Origin: Sphingomonas sp.
GTDB lineage: Bacteria > Pseudomonadota > Alphaproteobacteria > Sphingomonadales > Sphingomonadaceae
DNA: 64,000 nucleotides
Assembly: GCF_004799495.1 (NCBI RefSeq)
Contig: NZ_SSMY01000005.1
Coordinates: forward strand, 1 to 64,000
Reading direction: 5' to 3'
The notes below the pieces were generated by a model. The model saw nothing but the letters and a program-made list of their open reading frames with translations. It ran no database searches and was not told where the DNA came from. Positions 25,272 through 34,505 of this stretch are shown in pieces. Each line of letters opens with the position of its first letter. Position 1 is the first letter of the stretch. The position numbers were made by a program, and so were the translations under genes.

Positions 25272-26321
25272 TCAGCCCCGACCAATTAAACGCCGCGCGA
25301 TCGCGTCCGCCACGTCCGACGCCGGCGCACCGGTACGGTCGCTTTCGTCCCACACCTCGACCAGCCGGTCGGGGATACGCGCGATCCGCGCCTCGACCTC
25401 GGCCTGGTCGCCCTGGCCGAGATATTCGAGTCCAACGTTGATGATCCCGCCCGCGTTGATCACGTAATCGGGTGCGTAGAGGATGCCGCGGGCGTGGAGC
25501 CGCGCACCGTCTTCCCTGGTCGCGAGCTGGTTGTTCGCGCCGCCCGCGATCACCCTGGTGTTGAGCGCCGCGATCGACGCTTCGGTCAGGATCGCGCCGA
25601 GCGCGTTGGGGCTAACCACGTCGGCCTCGATCGACAAGATGTCGTCGGTCGACACCGTCTCCGCACCGAGTTCCGCCGCCAACGCCTTCGCGCGGTCGGC
25701 GTTGACGTCGGCCAGCGTCAGCTTCGCCCCGTCCTTCGCCAGCAATTTCGCCAGCCCGCCGCCGACGCTGCCTACGCCCTGGATCGCGACATGCACGCCC
25801 GCCACCGTCTCGACGCCCAGCCCGCGCCGCGCGGCCGCGACGACGCCTTGATACACGCCGCTCGCGGTGTACGGCCCGGGATCGCCGCCCGCCCCGCCCG
25901 CCGCGACGGGCAAGCCGGAGACGTGACGCGTCCTGGTCGCGATGATCTTCATGCTCGCTTCGGACATCCCGACATCCTCGGCCGTCACGTAGCGCCCGCC
26001 GAGCGACTCGACCGCACGGCCGAACGCCTCCAACTGCGCGTCGGTGATCGTGTCGCCGGGCTTTGCCGCCAGCACCACGCCCTTGCCGCCGCCCAATGGC
26101 AGGCCGGCCATCGCGTTCTTGTAGCTCATCCCGCGCGACAGGCGCAGCGCGTCGGTGATCGCGCGGTCGCTGTCGGCGTAATGCCAGAAGCGCACGCCGC
26201 CCGCCGCGGGGCCCAGGGTGGTCGAATGCACCGCGATCACGGCCTGCAGCCCCGATGCCGGGTCGGTGAACAGATGGACGCCTTCGTGGTCGTCGAAGTC
26301 AGGGAAACCCCAGTTGGTCAC
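25272..26321 (-). CDS. Glu/Leu/Phe/Val dehydrogenase (leucine-dehydrogenase type)
   Basis: This is a 349-residue enzyme. The GTG start at 26321 (VTNWGFPDFDDHEGV) has AAGG about 9 nt upstream. A longer ATG frame would run into tRNA-His and is rejected. The substrate-binding region GPAAGGVRFW and the catalytic-lysine motif GLPLGGGKGVVL are intact, as is the NAD-binding IQGVGSVGGGLAK. It should deaminate branched-chain or aromatic amino acids to 2-oxo acids; the exact preference is not clear. Confidence 0.93.
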   Translation of the reverse strand: MTNWGFPDFDDHEGVHLFTDPASGLQAVIAVHSTTLGPAAGGVRFWHYADSDRAITDALRLSRGMSYKNAMAGLPLGGGKGVVLAAKPGDTITDAQLEAFGRAVESLGGRYVTAEDVGMSEASMKIIATRTRHVSGLPVAAGGAGGDPGPYTASGVYQGVVAAARRGLGVETVAGVHVAIQGVGSVGGGLAKLLAKDGAKLTLADVNADRAKALAAELGAETVSTDDILSIEADVVSPNALGAILTEASIAALNTRVIAGGANNQLATREDGARLHARGILYAPDYVINAGGIINVGLEYLGQGDQAEVEARIARIPDRLVEVWDESDRTGAPASDVADAIARRLIGRG

Positions 26322-26340
26322 GGATGAGCCTTTGAAAGAA

Positions 26341-26418
26341 TGGGGCGACCGACGGGACTTGAACCCGCAACTTCCGGCATCACAAGCCGGCGCTCTAACC
26401 AATTGAACTACGGTCGCC
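26341..26418 (-). tRNA. tRNA-His (GTG)
   Basis: This is a 78-nt cloverleaf with encoded CCA. The anticodon loop is TTGTGAT (GTG), with stem CCGGC/GCCGG. The extra 5' G(-1) paired to C73, specific for tRNA-His, is present. It is 19 nt upstream of the dehydrogenase GTG start on the same strand. Confidence 0.96.
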
Positions 26419-26464
26419 GCGAAGCCGTGGCCCCTAGCGGGCGGTGGGGCGCATGGTCAAGGTA

Positions 26465-27184
26465 TCAGAAGTTGCCCGCGACGGTCAGGCTGTATCCGGC
26501 GCCGACCTGCCTGAAGCCCGCGGCCAACAACCCGGTCGCGACTGTCGGGTCGGTTGGGCGCACCGACAGGACCGCGCGGTACTTGCCGTCGGCCTCGATC
26601 GTCAGGGCGATCGATTCGGTCTGCGCCTGACCGGTCAGTGGCACGAGCAGCGCGCCGCCCTCGCACCGGACGTTGCCCGATAGCGTCGGCGGCAAAGCGA
26701 GTTGCGGCATCGTCGCGGCGATGTTCGCGGTGATCTTGCCCTCTGCGCGTTCGCAGCGGCCGTCGCGGAAGCGCACGCTGACGTCGTCGAAGCCGATCGA
26801 GGCGATCGGTACCGGCGCGAAGGCATCGCCCGCCGGCACGGTCGCGGTGACGTCATCCATGCCCGCGGTGTTGCGGCTGAAGCTGAGCGCGCCATGCAGA
26901 CTTTCGTTGGGCATGCCCTGCTGCCCTTCGACGTCGATCCGCGCGCGGCCGACGAACAGCTGGATCGGCGACAGCCCGGCGCTCACGTCGCCCAGCGCGA
27001 CATTGCCGTAATGCGCCTCGTTCACGCCGCCCCACCAGACCGGTCCGGTCACTTCGCGCGCGCTCAGACCCTCGTCGGCCAGTCCGAACGCGCCGAGCGC
27101 CAGCCGCAGCGGGAAGAGCGCGACCAGCGCCACCGTCAGCATCGCGCCGAACAGCGCGACGGGGCGAGTCCTGAGCCCGATCAT
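26465..27184 (-). CDS. gspN: Type II secretion protein N
   Basis: This 239-residue protein has an N-terminal membrane anchor (about residues 8-32) and a periplasmic domain. The family is recognised by LSAREVTGPVWWGGVNEA and the N-terminal layout, and by position as the last gene of a gspCDEFGHIJKLMN series. Role: accessory inner-membrane subunit of the secretion platform. It overlaps gspM by 4 nt. Confidence 0.85.
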   Translation of the reverse strand: MIGLRTRPVALFGAMLTVALVALFPLRLALGAFGLADEGLSAREVTGPVWWGGVNEAHYGNVALGDVSAGLSPIQLFVGRARIDVEGQQGMPNESLHGALSFSRNTAGMDDVTATVPAGDAFAPVPIASIGFDDVSVRFRDGRCERAEGKITANIAATMPQLALPPTLSGNVRCEGGALLVPLTGQAQTESIALTIEADGKYRAVLSVRPTDPTVATGLLAAGFRQVGAGYSLTVAGNF

Positions 27185-27654
27185 GGCGCCATCATCCGGA
27201 AGGTGATATCGGCGGCGACATTGTGGTTGCCGGCATCGGTGACGCTGAGCTGGTCGACCAGCACACCCTGCCCCTCGAGCTCGCCCAGCCAGCCGAGCAG
27301 CGCCCCCCCGCGCGCCGAGGCGATATGGACGCGCAACTTCGCCCCGTCCGCCGCGACCGAATCGAGCGCGAACCCGGCGTTCGACGCCGATTGCCGGACG
27401 ACCAGATCAATCGGATCGGCCAGCACCACCGGCCGCGTACGGCGCAGGGCGCGAACCGCGTCGACCTGCCCGCGCGTCTGCGCCAGCTGGATCGCAGCGT
27501 CGGCGTTGCGTCGCCGCGCCGATGACAGCGCGTCGTCGATCGGCAGCACCACTAGCCACACGATCGTCACGCCGAGCAGCGCGAGCATGACCAGAATCAT
27601 CCACTTCTCGCGCCGGCTACGGCCGTCGAACCAGGTTCTGAAGCGCGCGATCAT
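27181..27654 (-). CDS. gspM: Type II secretion protein M
   Basis: This 157-residue bitopic protein has a short cytoplasmic start MIARFRTWFDGRSRREKW, one membrane helix (about 19-40), and then a periplasmic ferredoxin-like region with SNAGFALDSVAADGAKLRVH. It binds GspL and helps place it in the inner-membrane platform. Both ends overlap its neighbours by 4 nt. The longer open frame upstream in this phase is a gspL shadow. Confidence 0.85.
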   Translation of the reverse strand: MIARFRTWFDGRSRREKWMILVMLALLGVTIVWLVVLPIDDALSSARRRNADAAIQLAQTRGQVDAVRALRRTRPVVLADPIDLVVRQSASNAGFALDSVAADGAKLRVHIASARGGALLGWLGELEGQGVLVDQLSVTDAGNHNVAADITFRMMAP

Positions 27655-28748
27655 TGCGGGCTCACCGTCAGCACGCCCGTCAGCCGCCCGGCGGTGCCGG
27701 TAAAGGTGCTCGGGTCGGCGTTGAACCCCTCGGCGGCGAGGCGCGTCTGGACGTCGACGATCTGCCCTTGGTTCGCCGCCGCCAGATTGACGCGCAGCTT
27801 GCCGGCGGGGTCGAATGACAGCCCGGTGATCTCCGCCCCCGGCACCGCCGCAACCGCCGCCGCGACGCTCGCGGCGGTCTGGCTGAACCCCGCGCCGCCG
27901 CCGCGCAACCGGACGAGGCGGTCGCTTAGCTGCTGGCCGGCGTCGTTGACCGCCTCGCCCCGCGCCAGCCCGGTTCGCGCCAGCGCATCGGCTTTGGCTT
28001 CGAGCGCGTCGGCGGACAGATTGTACTGCACGATCTTCACGAGCGTGATGAGCAGCGTCACGCTCATGATCGCGACGATCAGCCAGGCGAGCCGGCGCAC
28101 CAACGGCCAGTCGATCGCGGCGCGCTTGCGCAGCGCAAACGCCCCTTGCCTTAGGTCGAGCGGTGGATCGGCGAGCGCGGTCACGACCGCCGCCTCCAAC
28201 GCTTCGCCGTCGAGCGTCTCGACCGGCGCGTCGCCGACGATCAATGCCGTCAGTCCGTCTTCGTCGGCGAACCCGCTCGCCGCACCGCGCACGACGCGGC
28301 CATCGCCGAGATCGCCGATCACATATCCCTCGTCGGGACGCGGCAGCAGCATCGGCGCGGGCACGATCGACACCGGCTCGAGTCCCGCGTCGTGCAGCGC
28401 CGCGAGCCACGTGACCATTTGCGCAACGGCGACGACGCCGATTGGGCGCTCGACGACGTCCGCCTCCCGTCCCACCGCAACGTGAAGATCGCCGACCGGA
28501 GTAACGCTGGCCTCGGCGACGAGCAGCCGCGCGGCGGCGACCGCCTGCGCGAGCGATCGGTCGGGCAGATCGGCCCAATGCAGCGAGACCGCCTCAGCGG
28601 GAGCGATCGCGACGATAGCGGTATCGGCCGGCTGGTCCGGATTGGGCAGCCCTTCGGCCCGCGTCACGATGGCGCCATCACGAATCGCGAGCCAGCGCCA
28701 CGGCGCATCGGCCTGCGCGGGCAGGAACAGAGCGAGCACCTCGCTCAT
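27651..28748 (-). CDS. gspL: Type II secretion protein L
   Basis: This 365-residue protein has a cytoplasmic actin-like part (residues 1 to about 230, MSEVLALFLPAQ, LHWADLPDRSLAQAVAAARL), a membrane helix near 240-260 (LAWLIVAIMSVTLLITLV) and a periplasmic ferredoxin-like domain. GspL links the GspE ATPase to the membrane platform. The start overlaps the gspK stop by 4 nt. Confidence 0.9.
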   Translation of the reverse strand: MSEVLALFLPAQADAPWRWLAIRDGAIVTRAEGLPNPDQPADTAIVAIAPAEAVSLHWADLPDRSLAQAVAAARLLVAEASVTPVGDLHVAVGREADVVERPIGVVAVAQMVTWLAALHDAGLEPVSIVPAPMLLPRPDEGYVIGDLGDGRVVRGAASGFADEDGLTALIVGDAPVETLDGEALEAAVVTALADPPLDLRQGAFALRKRAAIDWPLVRRLAWLIVAIMSVTLLITLVKIVQYNLSADALEAKADALARTGLARGEAVNDAGQQLSDRLVRLRGGGAGFSQTAASVAAAVAAVPGAEITGLSFDPAGKLRVNLAAANQGQIVDVQTRLAAEGFNADPSTFTGTAGRLTGVLTVSPQ

Positions 28749-29722
28749 CCCCCCTCGCCCCATTGCCGCGCAACGAGCCGTGGGTGCGCTTGCGACGCGT
28801 CGATAAGCCCGGTCTGGCGCAGCGATGTGCGCCCGATCGTAACGTCGGTGACCAACGCGAACCATTGCGTGGTAACCGCGGTCGCGGCGAGCGCATCGCC
28901 CGGCGCGGCACCCGCCAGCGCACCCCTTGACCAAAAGTCGTTGGTCGATGCCCAACCGGCATCGGGCCGCGTCAGTAACGCCTGGCGAACTTGCTCGACG
29001 CCGACGGTATCGGGCGCCATCGCCGCGATCAGCGCGGCGCGCTCCGGTTCGATCGTGTTGACGTTGATCCGCGCGGGCTGCGTCGTCGGGAACGTGCAGA
29101 CGAACGGGCGGATTTTGTCATAAGTCTGCGGCGTCACCCCCAGCACCGCGCGCAACTCGCTCGGGTCGGCCATCAACGTGTCGGCGGGGCGATAGGCGGG
29201 TTGCAACCCGCTGTACGCCGCATCTTCCGCCCCGCCCGCGATCGGCGCATTGTCGCTGTCGATCCAGTCGGCGCTCGCCGCGGCGATCGAGTCGCCGCCG
29301 GAAATGCCGATCAGCCGCATCAGGCGGGCGAACTGCGCGACGCCCGGCATCCGCACGCCATAGGTATCAGGGCCAGTCTGAACGACGAGACTGTTGAGGT
29401 TGAAGCAATTGCCGCCGTCATGGACGCGCACGGTTACTGTGCCGTCGGGGATCGGCAGCGGAAATGGCCGGTCGCTCCATCCGCCGACCAGCGACACGCG
29501 CGAGCGGTCCTGCCCCAGCACCGCCTCGATCCGGATCAGCGCCATCGTCGCCGCCGCCTGCGACCAGCCGCGCGCCTGTTCCATGGCCTTCGCATTCGAC
29601 GCCTGCCGCGTCGCGAGGTTGAGCTTTTCGAGCGTCGCCGCCGCCATCGCGCCGACGATCGCGACGAGCAGTAGCACGGTCAGCAACGCCGCGCCGCGCT
29701 CGCTGTGGCGGTCATCCCGCAT
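28745..29722 (-). CDS. gspK: Type II secretion minor pseudopilin K
   Basis: This 325-residue protein has a type III (prepilin) signal: basic start MRDDRHSERG followed by AALLTVLLLVAIVGAMAA. GspK lacks the usual Glu5, and here too the position is not Glu. The large C-terminal domain with SADWIDSDNAP and NVNTIEPERAALIAAM is characteristic. It caps the pseudopilus tip with GspI and GspJ. It overlaps gspJ by 11 nt. Confidence 0.92.
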   Translation of the reverse strand: MRDDRHSERGAALLTVLLLVAIVGAMAAATLEKLNLATRQASNAKAMEQARGWSQAAATMALIRIEAVLGQDRSRVSLVGGWSDRPFPLPIPDGTVTVRVHDGGNCFNLNSLVVQTGPDTYGVRMPGVAQFARLMRLIGISGGDSIAAASADWIDSDNAPIAGGAEDAAYSGLQPAYRPADTLMADPSELRAVLGVTPQTYDKIRPFVCTFPTTQPARINVNTIEPERAALIAAMAPDTVGVEQVRQALLTRPDAGWASTNDFWSRGALAGAAPGDALAATAVTTQWFALVTDVTIGRTSLRQTGLIDASQAHPRLVARQWGEGG

Positions 29723-30326
29723 TGGTCGCCCCCGCCGCCATGGCATTGCCCGTACCGACCAGGAACAGTTCGCGAAAGACCGTACCGTCGGTGCGCGCAA
29801 TCGTCATCTCGACCGCGTCGGGCAACGGGACGTTGGGCCGCGCCTGCCACGTGTCGCTCCATGCGCCGGCGAGGCGATAGCGCAGGCGGACCGACCCGAC
29901 ATTGGTCAGCATCGTCGCGGGCGGCAACGGCGCGGCGCCGTCGAGCATCGGATAGGCGACGCGCTGTATCGTGCCGTCGTCGGTGAGCACATACGCCAGC
30001 TTCTGCACGCTCGCGCGCGGCGCGCCGTCGATATTGTCCCAGCCGCTCCGCACCAGCCGCAACAGTGTCCGCCCGTCGCTCCCCTCGAATGCGGGATGCA
30101 CGCTCCCGCTTTCGTCGCGCGTCCGGCGCGGCACCGCCTGCGCGAGGTCGGCGACCATGACGCCGTCGAGCCGCGACAGTGCCGCGACATCGTCGAGCTT
30201 CTTCCCCGCCACGGCCTGCGCGCGCACCCCGAACGACAGCAGCGACACCCCCGCCGCCGCGAGCAGCCCGAAGATCAGCAGCGCAATCATCATTTCTACG
30301 AGGGTGAAGCCGCGCTCGTTGGTCAT
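29712..30326 (-). CDS. gspJ: Type II secretion minor pseudopilin J
   Basis: This 204-residue protein has the prepilin N-terminus MTNERG/FTLVEMMIALLIFGLLA, cleavage after Gly6 and Glu5 of the mature protein. The rest is a beta-rich globular domain with RLDGVMVADLAQAVPRR, matching GspJ. It is part of the pseudopilus tip complex. It is coupled to gspI by a 4-nt overlap. Confidence 0.93.
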   Translation of the reverse strand: MTNERGFTLVEMMIALLIFGLLAAAGVSLLSFGVRAQAVAGKKLDDVAALSRLDGVMVADLAQAVPRRTRDESGSVHPAFEGSDGRTLLRLVRSGWDNIDGAPRASVQKLAYVLTDDGTIQRVAYPMLDGAAPLPPATMLTNVGSVRLRYRLAGAWSDTWQARPNVPLPDAVEMTIARTDGTVFRELFLVGTGNAMAAGATNAG

Positions 30327-30730
30327 GGCGTCGGCGTTGGGCTGGGCGTTGGAACTGGCGCGGGCGGCGGATTATCGCGCAGCACGGTGAGCTTGCCCGC
30401 CGTCCCTTGGGCATCCGCGACCGTAATGTCGACGCGCAACACGCGGTTGCCGTCGCCGACCGGCGCCACGGTCCGCGTCCAGCGCCACGCGCGATGGCCG
30501 TTCGTCTCGTCGCCCTGCGTCGTGCCGAGCACCGGCGGCTGGGCTGAGGTCAGCGCATCGACCGCGACGTTGCGCGCCACGATCCCGGCGAGCAGCGAGC
30601 GGTCGACTGTCGCCGCGCCGCGAAAGCTCGCACCTTCCAGGCGGATCAGCGCGAGCGCCGCCAGGCTGAACACGACGAGCGCGACCATCATCTCGATCAG
30701 CGTAAATCCACGTTGCGAGCGCTTACCCAC
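30323..30730 (-). CDS. gspI: Type II secretion minor pseudopilin I
   Basis: This 135-residue protein has the prepilin N-terminus MGKRSQRG/FTLIEMMVALVVFSLAA with Glu5. The globular part includes RNVAVDALTSAQPP and WRWTRTVAPV, typical for GspI. The C-terminus ends in a Pro/Thr-rich tail (PPPAPVPTPSPTPTP), unusual for the family. It overlaps gspH by 8 nt. Confidence 0.9.
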   Translation of the reverse strand: MGKRSQRGFTLIEMMVALVVFSLAALALIRLEGASFRGAATVDRSLLAGIVARNVAVDALTSAQPPVLGTTQGDETNGHRAWRWTRTVAPVGDGNRVLRVDITVADAQGTAGKLTVLRDNPPPAPVPTPSPTPTP

Positions 30731-31166
30731 CGACCCGCACCGCCCCGTTGACGCCGATCGATACGCGCTCCGACTGTCCGTCGCGGCGCAGCTCGACCAG
30801 CAGCGGCTGGTCGCTCATCCCGGTCGGATCGAATATCACGCGGTCGCGCCCGTTCGCCGCCGTCGTCACCGCCTGCACGCCCTTGCCCCATTGCACGACG
30901 CGCAAGGCCTTGTCGCCCATCGCCTGCCAACGTCCGCCAGCGCGCTCGTCGAAACCATAGCCGCCCGCCGTCACCCACACGCTGACCGGTCGTGCCTCGA
31001 CGATCGCCGCGTCGTGCGCAGCCCGGATGCGCGAGGCAAAGCGCTCGGCATCGTCGCGCACGCCCCCGCGCGGGTCGGGAATCACCATCACGACAACGAC
31101 CGACGCGAGCGCGAAGATCGTCAGGACGATCATCAATTCTATGAGGGTGAAGCCGTTCTGGCGCAT
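30723..31166 (-). CDS. gspH: Type II secretion pseudopilin H
   Basis: This 147-residue protein has the prepilin N-terminus MRQNG/FTLIELMIVLTIFALAS with Glu5. The body with RFASRIRAAHDAAIVEARPV and the C-terminal IGVNGAVRVGG fits GspH. It connects the tip complex to the major pseudopilin. It lies 6 nt after gspG. Confidence 0.9.
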   Translation of the reverse strand: MRQNGFTLIELMIVLTIFALASVVVVMVIPDPRGGVRDDAERFASRIRAAHDAAIVEARPVSVWVTAGGYGFDERAGGRWQAMGDKALRVVQWGKGVQAVTTAANGRDRVIFDPTGMSDQPLLVELRRDGQSERVSIGVNGAVRVGG

Positions 31167-31172
31167 GGCCGC

Positions 31173-31619
31173 CTATTGCCAGCTGCCGATATCGGCGTCG
31201 GCACCGGTGCCGCCTTCCTTGCCGTCGGCGCCCAGGCTCCAGACGTCGAACGCACCGTGCTGGCCGGGCGAGGCGTAGAGATACGGGCGCCCCCACGGGT
31301 CCTTCTCGAGCTTCTTGATGTACCCGCCCTTCTGGTATTGCGACGGATCGCTCAGGTCTGCAGGCGGCGATACCAGCGCCTGCAACCCGTCCGCGGTCGA
31401 CGGATAGCTCCCCATCGACAGCTGATACGCGTTCACTGCGCTTTCGATCGTCGCGATATCAGACTTGGCCTTCACCACGCGCGCCTTGTCGCCGAACGGC
31501 ACGACATTGATCACGACGATTGCCGCGAGCAGGCCGAGGATGACGATCACGACCATCAGCTCGACCAGGGTAAACCCCTGTTCGTCGCCGCGGCGGCGAT
31601 CCGGGTTCAGAATACGCAT
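31173..31619 (-). CDS. gspG: Type II secretion major pseudopilin G
   Basis: This 148-residue protein has the start MRILNPDRRRGDEQG/FTLVELMVVIVILGLLAA, a prepilin signal with Glu5. The ribosome-binding site GAGG is 5 nt before the ATG. The calcium-loop region with YPSTADGLQALV, DPWGRPYLY and FDVWSLGADG is the signature of the GspG major subunit. Hundreds of copies form the pseudopilus. Confidence 0.96.
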   Translation of the reverse strand: MRILNPDRRRGDEQGFTLVELMVVIVILGLLAAIVVINVVPFGDKARVVKAKSDIATIESAVNAYQLSMGSYPSTADGLQALVSPPADLSDPSQYQKGGYIKKLEKDPWGRPYLYASPGQHGAFDVWSLGADGKEGGTGADADIGSWQ

Positions 31620-31626
31620 AAACACC

Positions 31627-32853
31627 TCATTGTCCGGCCAGGGTTTCGAGTTGCAGGATCGGCAGCAGGATCGAGAGAACGATCGATGCGACCACACCGC
31701 CCATCACAACGATGATCAATGGTTCGAGCAGCGACAGCGCGGTCGCGGTGAAGCGGTCGAACTCGCGCTCGAGATAGTCGGCGGCGCGTTCGAGCATCTC
31801 GTCGAGCCGCCCCGCTGCTTCGCCCGACGCCGCCATATAGGTCAGGAGGGGCGGGAAGACGGCGGACCGCCGCATCGCGGTCGACAGGCTGCCGCCACCG
31901 CGAATCGCATTGACAATCTCGTCGGTCGCCAGGCGCAGGCGCAGGTTATTGATCGTCCCAGCCGTCAAAGTCAGCCCGTCGAGCAGCGGCAGCCGGCTCG
32001 CCACCATCGTCGCCAGCGTCCGCGCCATCCGCGCGGCATGGAGATCGCGGATCAGCCGGCCGAGGAACGGCAGCCGCAGCAGCCAGCTGTCGAACCGCAG
32101 CTTGAACGCCGGGCTCTTCATCAGACGCCAGAACGCAAACCCAAGCCCCGCGACGACGATCAGCGCGAGCCACCAATAATGCGCCATTACCCACGACACG
32201 CCCATCACCGCGCTCGTCAGGAACGGCAGTTGCTGGCCGACATTGTCGAACTGCTCGACGACTTGCGGCACGACGAAGATCATCAGCGCGGTCACCACGA
32301 CGACCGCGACCAGCGCGAGCACGCTGGGATAGGCGAGCGCGGTGATGATCTTGCCGCGGATCTCCGCCTGGCGTTCGAGCAGGATCGCAAGCCGGTCTAG
32401 GATCGTCGGCAAGGTCCCCGATCCCTCGCCCGCCGCGACCATTGCACGGTAGAGCGGGGGGAAGCTCTTGGGCTCGCGCGCCATCGCGTCGGACAGGCGG
32501 CGGCCCTCGACCACTCCCACATGGACGTTCTCGACCACCGCGCGAACCGCATCCTGCTCGGTCTGGCGGACGATCGTGCGGAGCGATTCCTCGAGCGGGG
32601 CGACACGGTTGAGCGTCGCGAGCTGGCGCGTAAAGAGCGTCAGCGCCTTACCGTTCATCCGCTTGGTGCCGCCAATTTCAAGCGTTAACAGCCCGCGCGA
32701 CCTGGGCGGCGCGCCCGCCCCCTCCTCGATCCGGACGACGTACATTCGCCGCCGGTCGAGCGCGATCCGTGCATCGTCGATCGACGGCGCGGCGATATGC
32801 CCCTTCTTCTCGCGGCCGCCGGTGTCGATCGCGATGTAATCGAAGTCAGCCAT
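31627..32853 (-). CDS. gspF: Type II secretion inner-membrane protein F
   Basis: This 408-residue protein has two T2SSF repeats (about residues 70-195 and 270-395) and three membrane helices, near 170-195, 220-245 and 375-400. KALTLFTRQLATLNRV and GEGSGTLPTILDRLA are characteristic. It is the platform protein that couples GspE ATP hydrolysis to pseudopilus growth. It lies 7 nt before gspG and is separated from gspE by an 89-nt gap holding a palindromic repeat. Confidence 0.94.
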   Translation of the reverse strand: MADFDYIAIDTGGREKKGHIAAPSIDDARIALDRRRMYVVRIEEGAGAPPRSRGLLTLEIGGTKRMNGKALTLFTRQLATLNRVAPLEESLRTIVRQTEQDAVRAVVENVHVGVVEGRRLSDAMAREPKSFPPLYRAMVAAGEGSGTLPTILDRLAILLERQAEIRGKIITALAYPSVLALVAVVVVTALMIFVVPQVVEQFDNVGQQLPFLTSAVMGVSWVMAHYWWLALIVVAGLGFAFWRLMKSPAFKLRFDSWLLRLPFLGRLIRDLHAARMARTLATMVASRLPLLDGLTLTAGTINNLRLRLATDEIVNAIRGGGSLSTAMRRSAVFPPLLTYMAASGEAAGRLDEMLERAADYLEREFDRFTATALSLLEPLIIVVMGGVVASIVLSILLPILQLETLAGQ

Positions 32854-32867
32854 GCCGACCTCTTTCG

Positions 32868-32932
32868 CCGTTCGCTTCGAGCGAAGTCGAGAAGCACTGC
32901 CAGCGTGTCTCGACTTCGCTCGACACGAACGG
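32868..32932. repeat. Paired palindromic repeat between gspE and gspF
   Basis: Two 28-nt arms, 32868-32895 and 32905-32932, are reverse complements except at four places. Each arm alone is also a palindrome around CGAGCGAAGTCGAG, and the differences preserve pairing within each arm (CTT/AAG versus GTG/CAC flanks). This is the layout of REP/BIME elements. It may stabilise or attenuate the transcript inside the operon. Confidence 0.7.
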
Positions 32933-32942
32933 AGAGTCTGTA

Positions 32943-34505
32943 TCAGCCATCGTCGGGCAGCTCGGCCATGTCGGCGCGCGACACGCGGACCGCTTCCTCG
33001 GGCGTGGTCAGCCCGTCGCGGACGAGCTGACGCGCCGCGGCGGCGAGGTCGGAGGACTTGGTGAACGCATGCTTGGCGATCGCGGTTTCGTCGGCGCCGT
33101 CATTGATGAGGCGGCGGATCGTCTCGTCGATCCGCACCGCCTCGAACACGCCGATGCGGCCCTTGAACCCGGTCTGCGAGCATTGATCGCACCCAGCTGG
33201 CTCATACACCGTCTCTCCCGCTTTGATCCCAAGCAATGCGGCCATGGACTCAGTTGCGGGTTCAGCTTTGCGGCAAACCTCGCACAACCGCCGCACCAGC
33301 CGCTGCGCGATCACCGCGCGCAGCGTGCTCGCGAGCAGGAACGGCTCAACCTTCATGTCGCGCATCCGCGTGATCGCGCCGACCGCGTCGTTGGTGTGGA
33401 CGGTCGACAGCACGAGATGCCCGGTCAACGACGCCTGTACCGCGATCTCCGCCGTCTCGCGGTCGCGGATTTCGCCGACCATCACGACCTCGGGATCCTG
33501 CCGCAGGATCGCGCGCAGCCCGGCGGCGAAGGTCAGCCCGACCTTCGGGTTGACCTGCGTCTGGCTGACCCCCTCGATCGCATATTCGACCGGGTCCTCG
33601 ATCGTCAGGATGTTACGCGTGCCGTCGTTGAGCAGCCGTAGCGCGCCGTAGAGCGTCGTGGTCTTGCCCGATCCGGTCGGACCGGTGACCAGAATGATCC
33701 CGTTGGGCTCGGCCAGCGCGCGCTTGAGCAGCTTGTTGGTGGCGGGCGTCATCCCGAGCACGTCGAGGTCGATTCCGGCATTGTCCTTGTCGAGGATGCG
33801 CAGCACGACGCGCTCGCCCGCCCGGCTGGGTAACGTTGAGACGCGCACATCGAGCAGCTTGCCGCCGAGCGTCAGGCCGATCCGCCCATCCTGTGGCACG
33901 CGGCGCTCGGCGATGTCGAGCCGCGCCATCACCTTGATCCGGCTGACCACCACCGGCGCGACGTGCGGCGGCATCCTGAGCGTCTCGCGCAGCACGCCGT
34001 CGATCCGCATCCGGACGACCAGCCCGGTCTCGTACGGCTCGATATGAATGTCCGACACGCCGTTGCGCGCCGCATCGGCGATGATGCCGTTGATGAGGCG
34101 GATCGCGGGGGCGTCGTCGGCGGTGTCGAGCAGATCGTCGGCGGTGGGCAGGTCGGTCGCGAGCATGTCGAGCTCGCCGATCCCGAGCGACCCAGCCGCC
34201 ATCGCAGTCGCCTGCCCGTCCATCGCGTAGCGGTCGCCGAGCAAGCGGTCGAATGCGTCCGCCGCGACGCTTTCGACCGAGAATGGCCGTCCCAGCGCGC
34301 GGCGCAGCTCGAGAAGGACTTTGGGGTCGGCGCCCTCGCGCATGCTCACCGACAGCGCCTCGCCGTCACGATCGAGCACCACGCCGAAGCGCCGGGCGAA
34401 CAGATACGGCACCGCGACCATCTCGACCGGCAGCACAGCGGGCTCGGGCAGCACGATCGCCTCGTCCCCCGTCGCGATCATCTCGCCGGTGCGGATGACG
34501 GTCAT
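32943..34505 (-). CDS. gspE: Type II secretion ATPase E
   Basis: This 520-residue cytoplasmic hexameric ATPase has an N-terminal domain of about 140 residues and then a catalytic core: Walker A GPTGSGKTTTLYGAL, Asp box ILTIEDPVEY, Walker B VMVGEIRDRETAEIA and His box GHLVLSTVHTNDA. The tetracysteine zinc motif CEVC...CDQC is intact. The start overlaps the gspD stop by 4 nt, which fixes it. It powers pseudopilus assembly. Confidence 0.97.
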   Translation of the reverse strand: MTVIRTGEMIATGDEAIVLPEPAVLPVEMVAVPYLFARRFGVVLDRDGEALSVSMREGADPKVLLELRRALGRPFSVESVAADAFDRLLGDRYAMDGQATAMAAGSLGIGELDMLATDLPTADDLLDTADDAPAIRLINGIIADAARNGVSDIHIEPYETGLVVRMRIDGVLRETLRMPPHVAPVVVSRIKVMARLDIAERRVPQDGRIGLTLGGKLLDVRVSTLPSRAGERVVLRILDKDNAGIDLDVLGMTPATNKLLKRALAEPNGIILVTGPTGSGKTTTLYGALRLLNDGTRNILTIEDPVEYAIEGVSQTQVNPKVGLTFAAGLRAILRQDPEVVMVGEIRDRETAEIAVQASLTGHLVLSTVHTNDAVGAITRMRDMKVEPFLLASTLRAVIAQRLVRRLCEVCRKAEPATESMAALLGIKAGETVYEPAGCDQCSQTGFKGRIGVFEAVRIDETIRRLINDGADETAIAKHAFTKSSDLAAAARQLVRDGLTTPEEAVRVSRADMAELPDDG

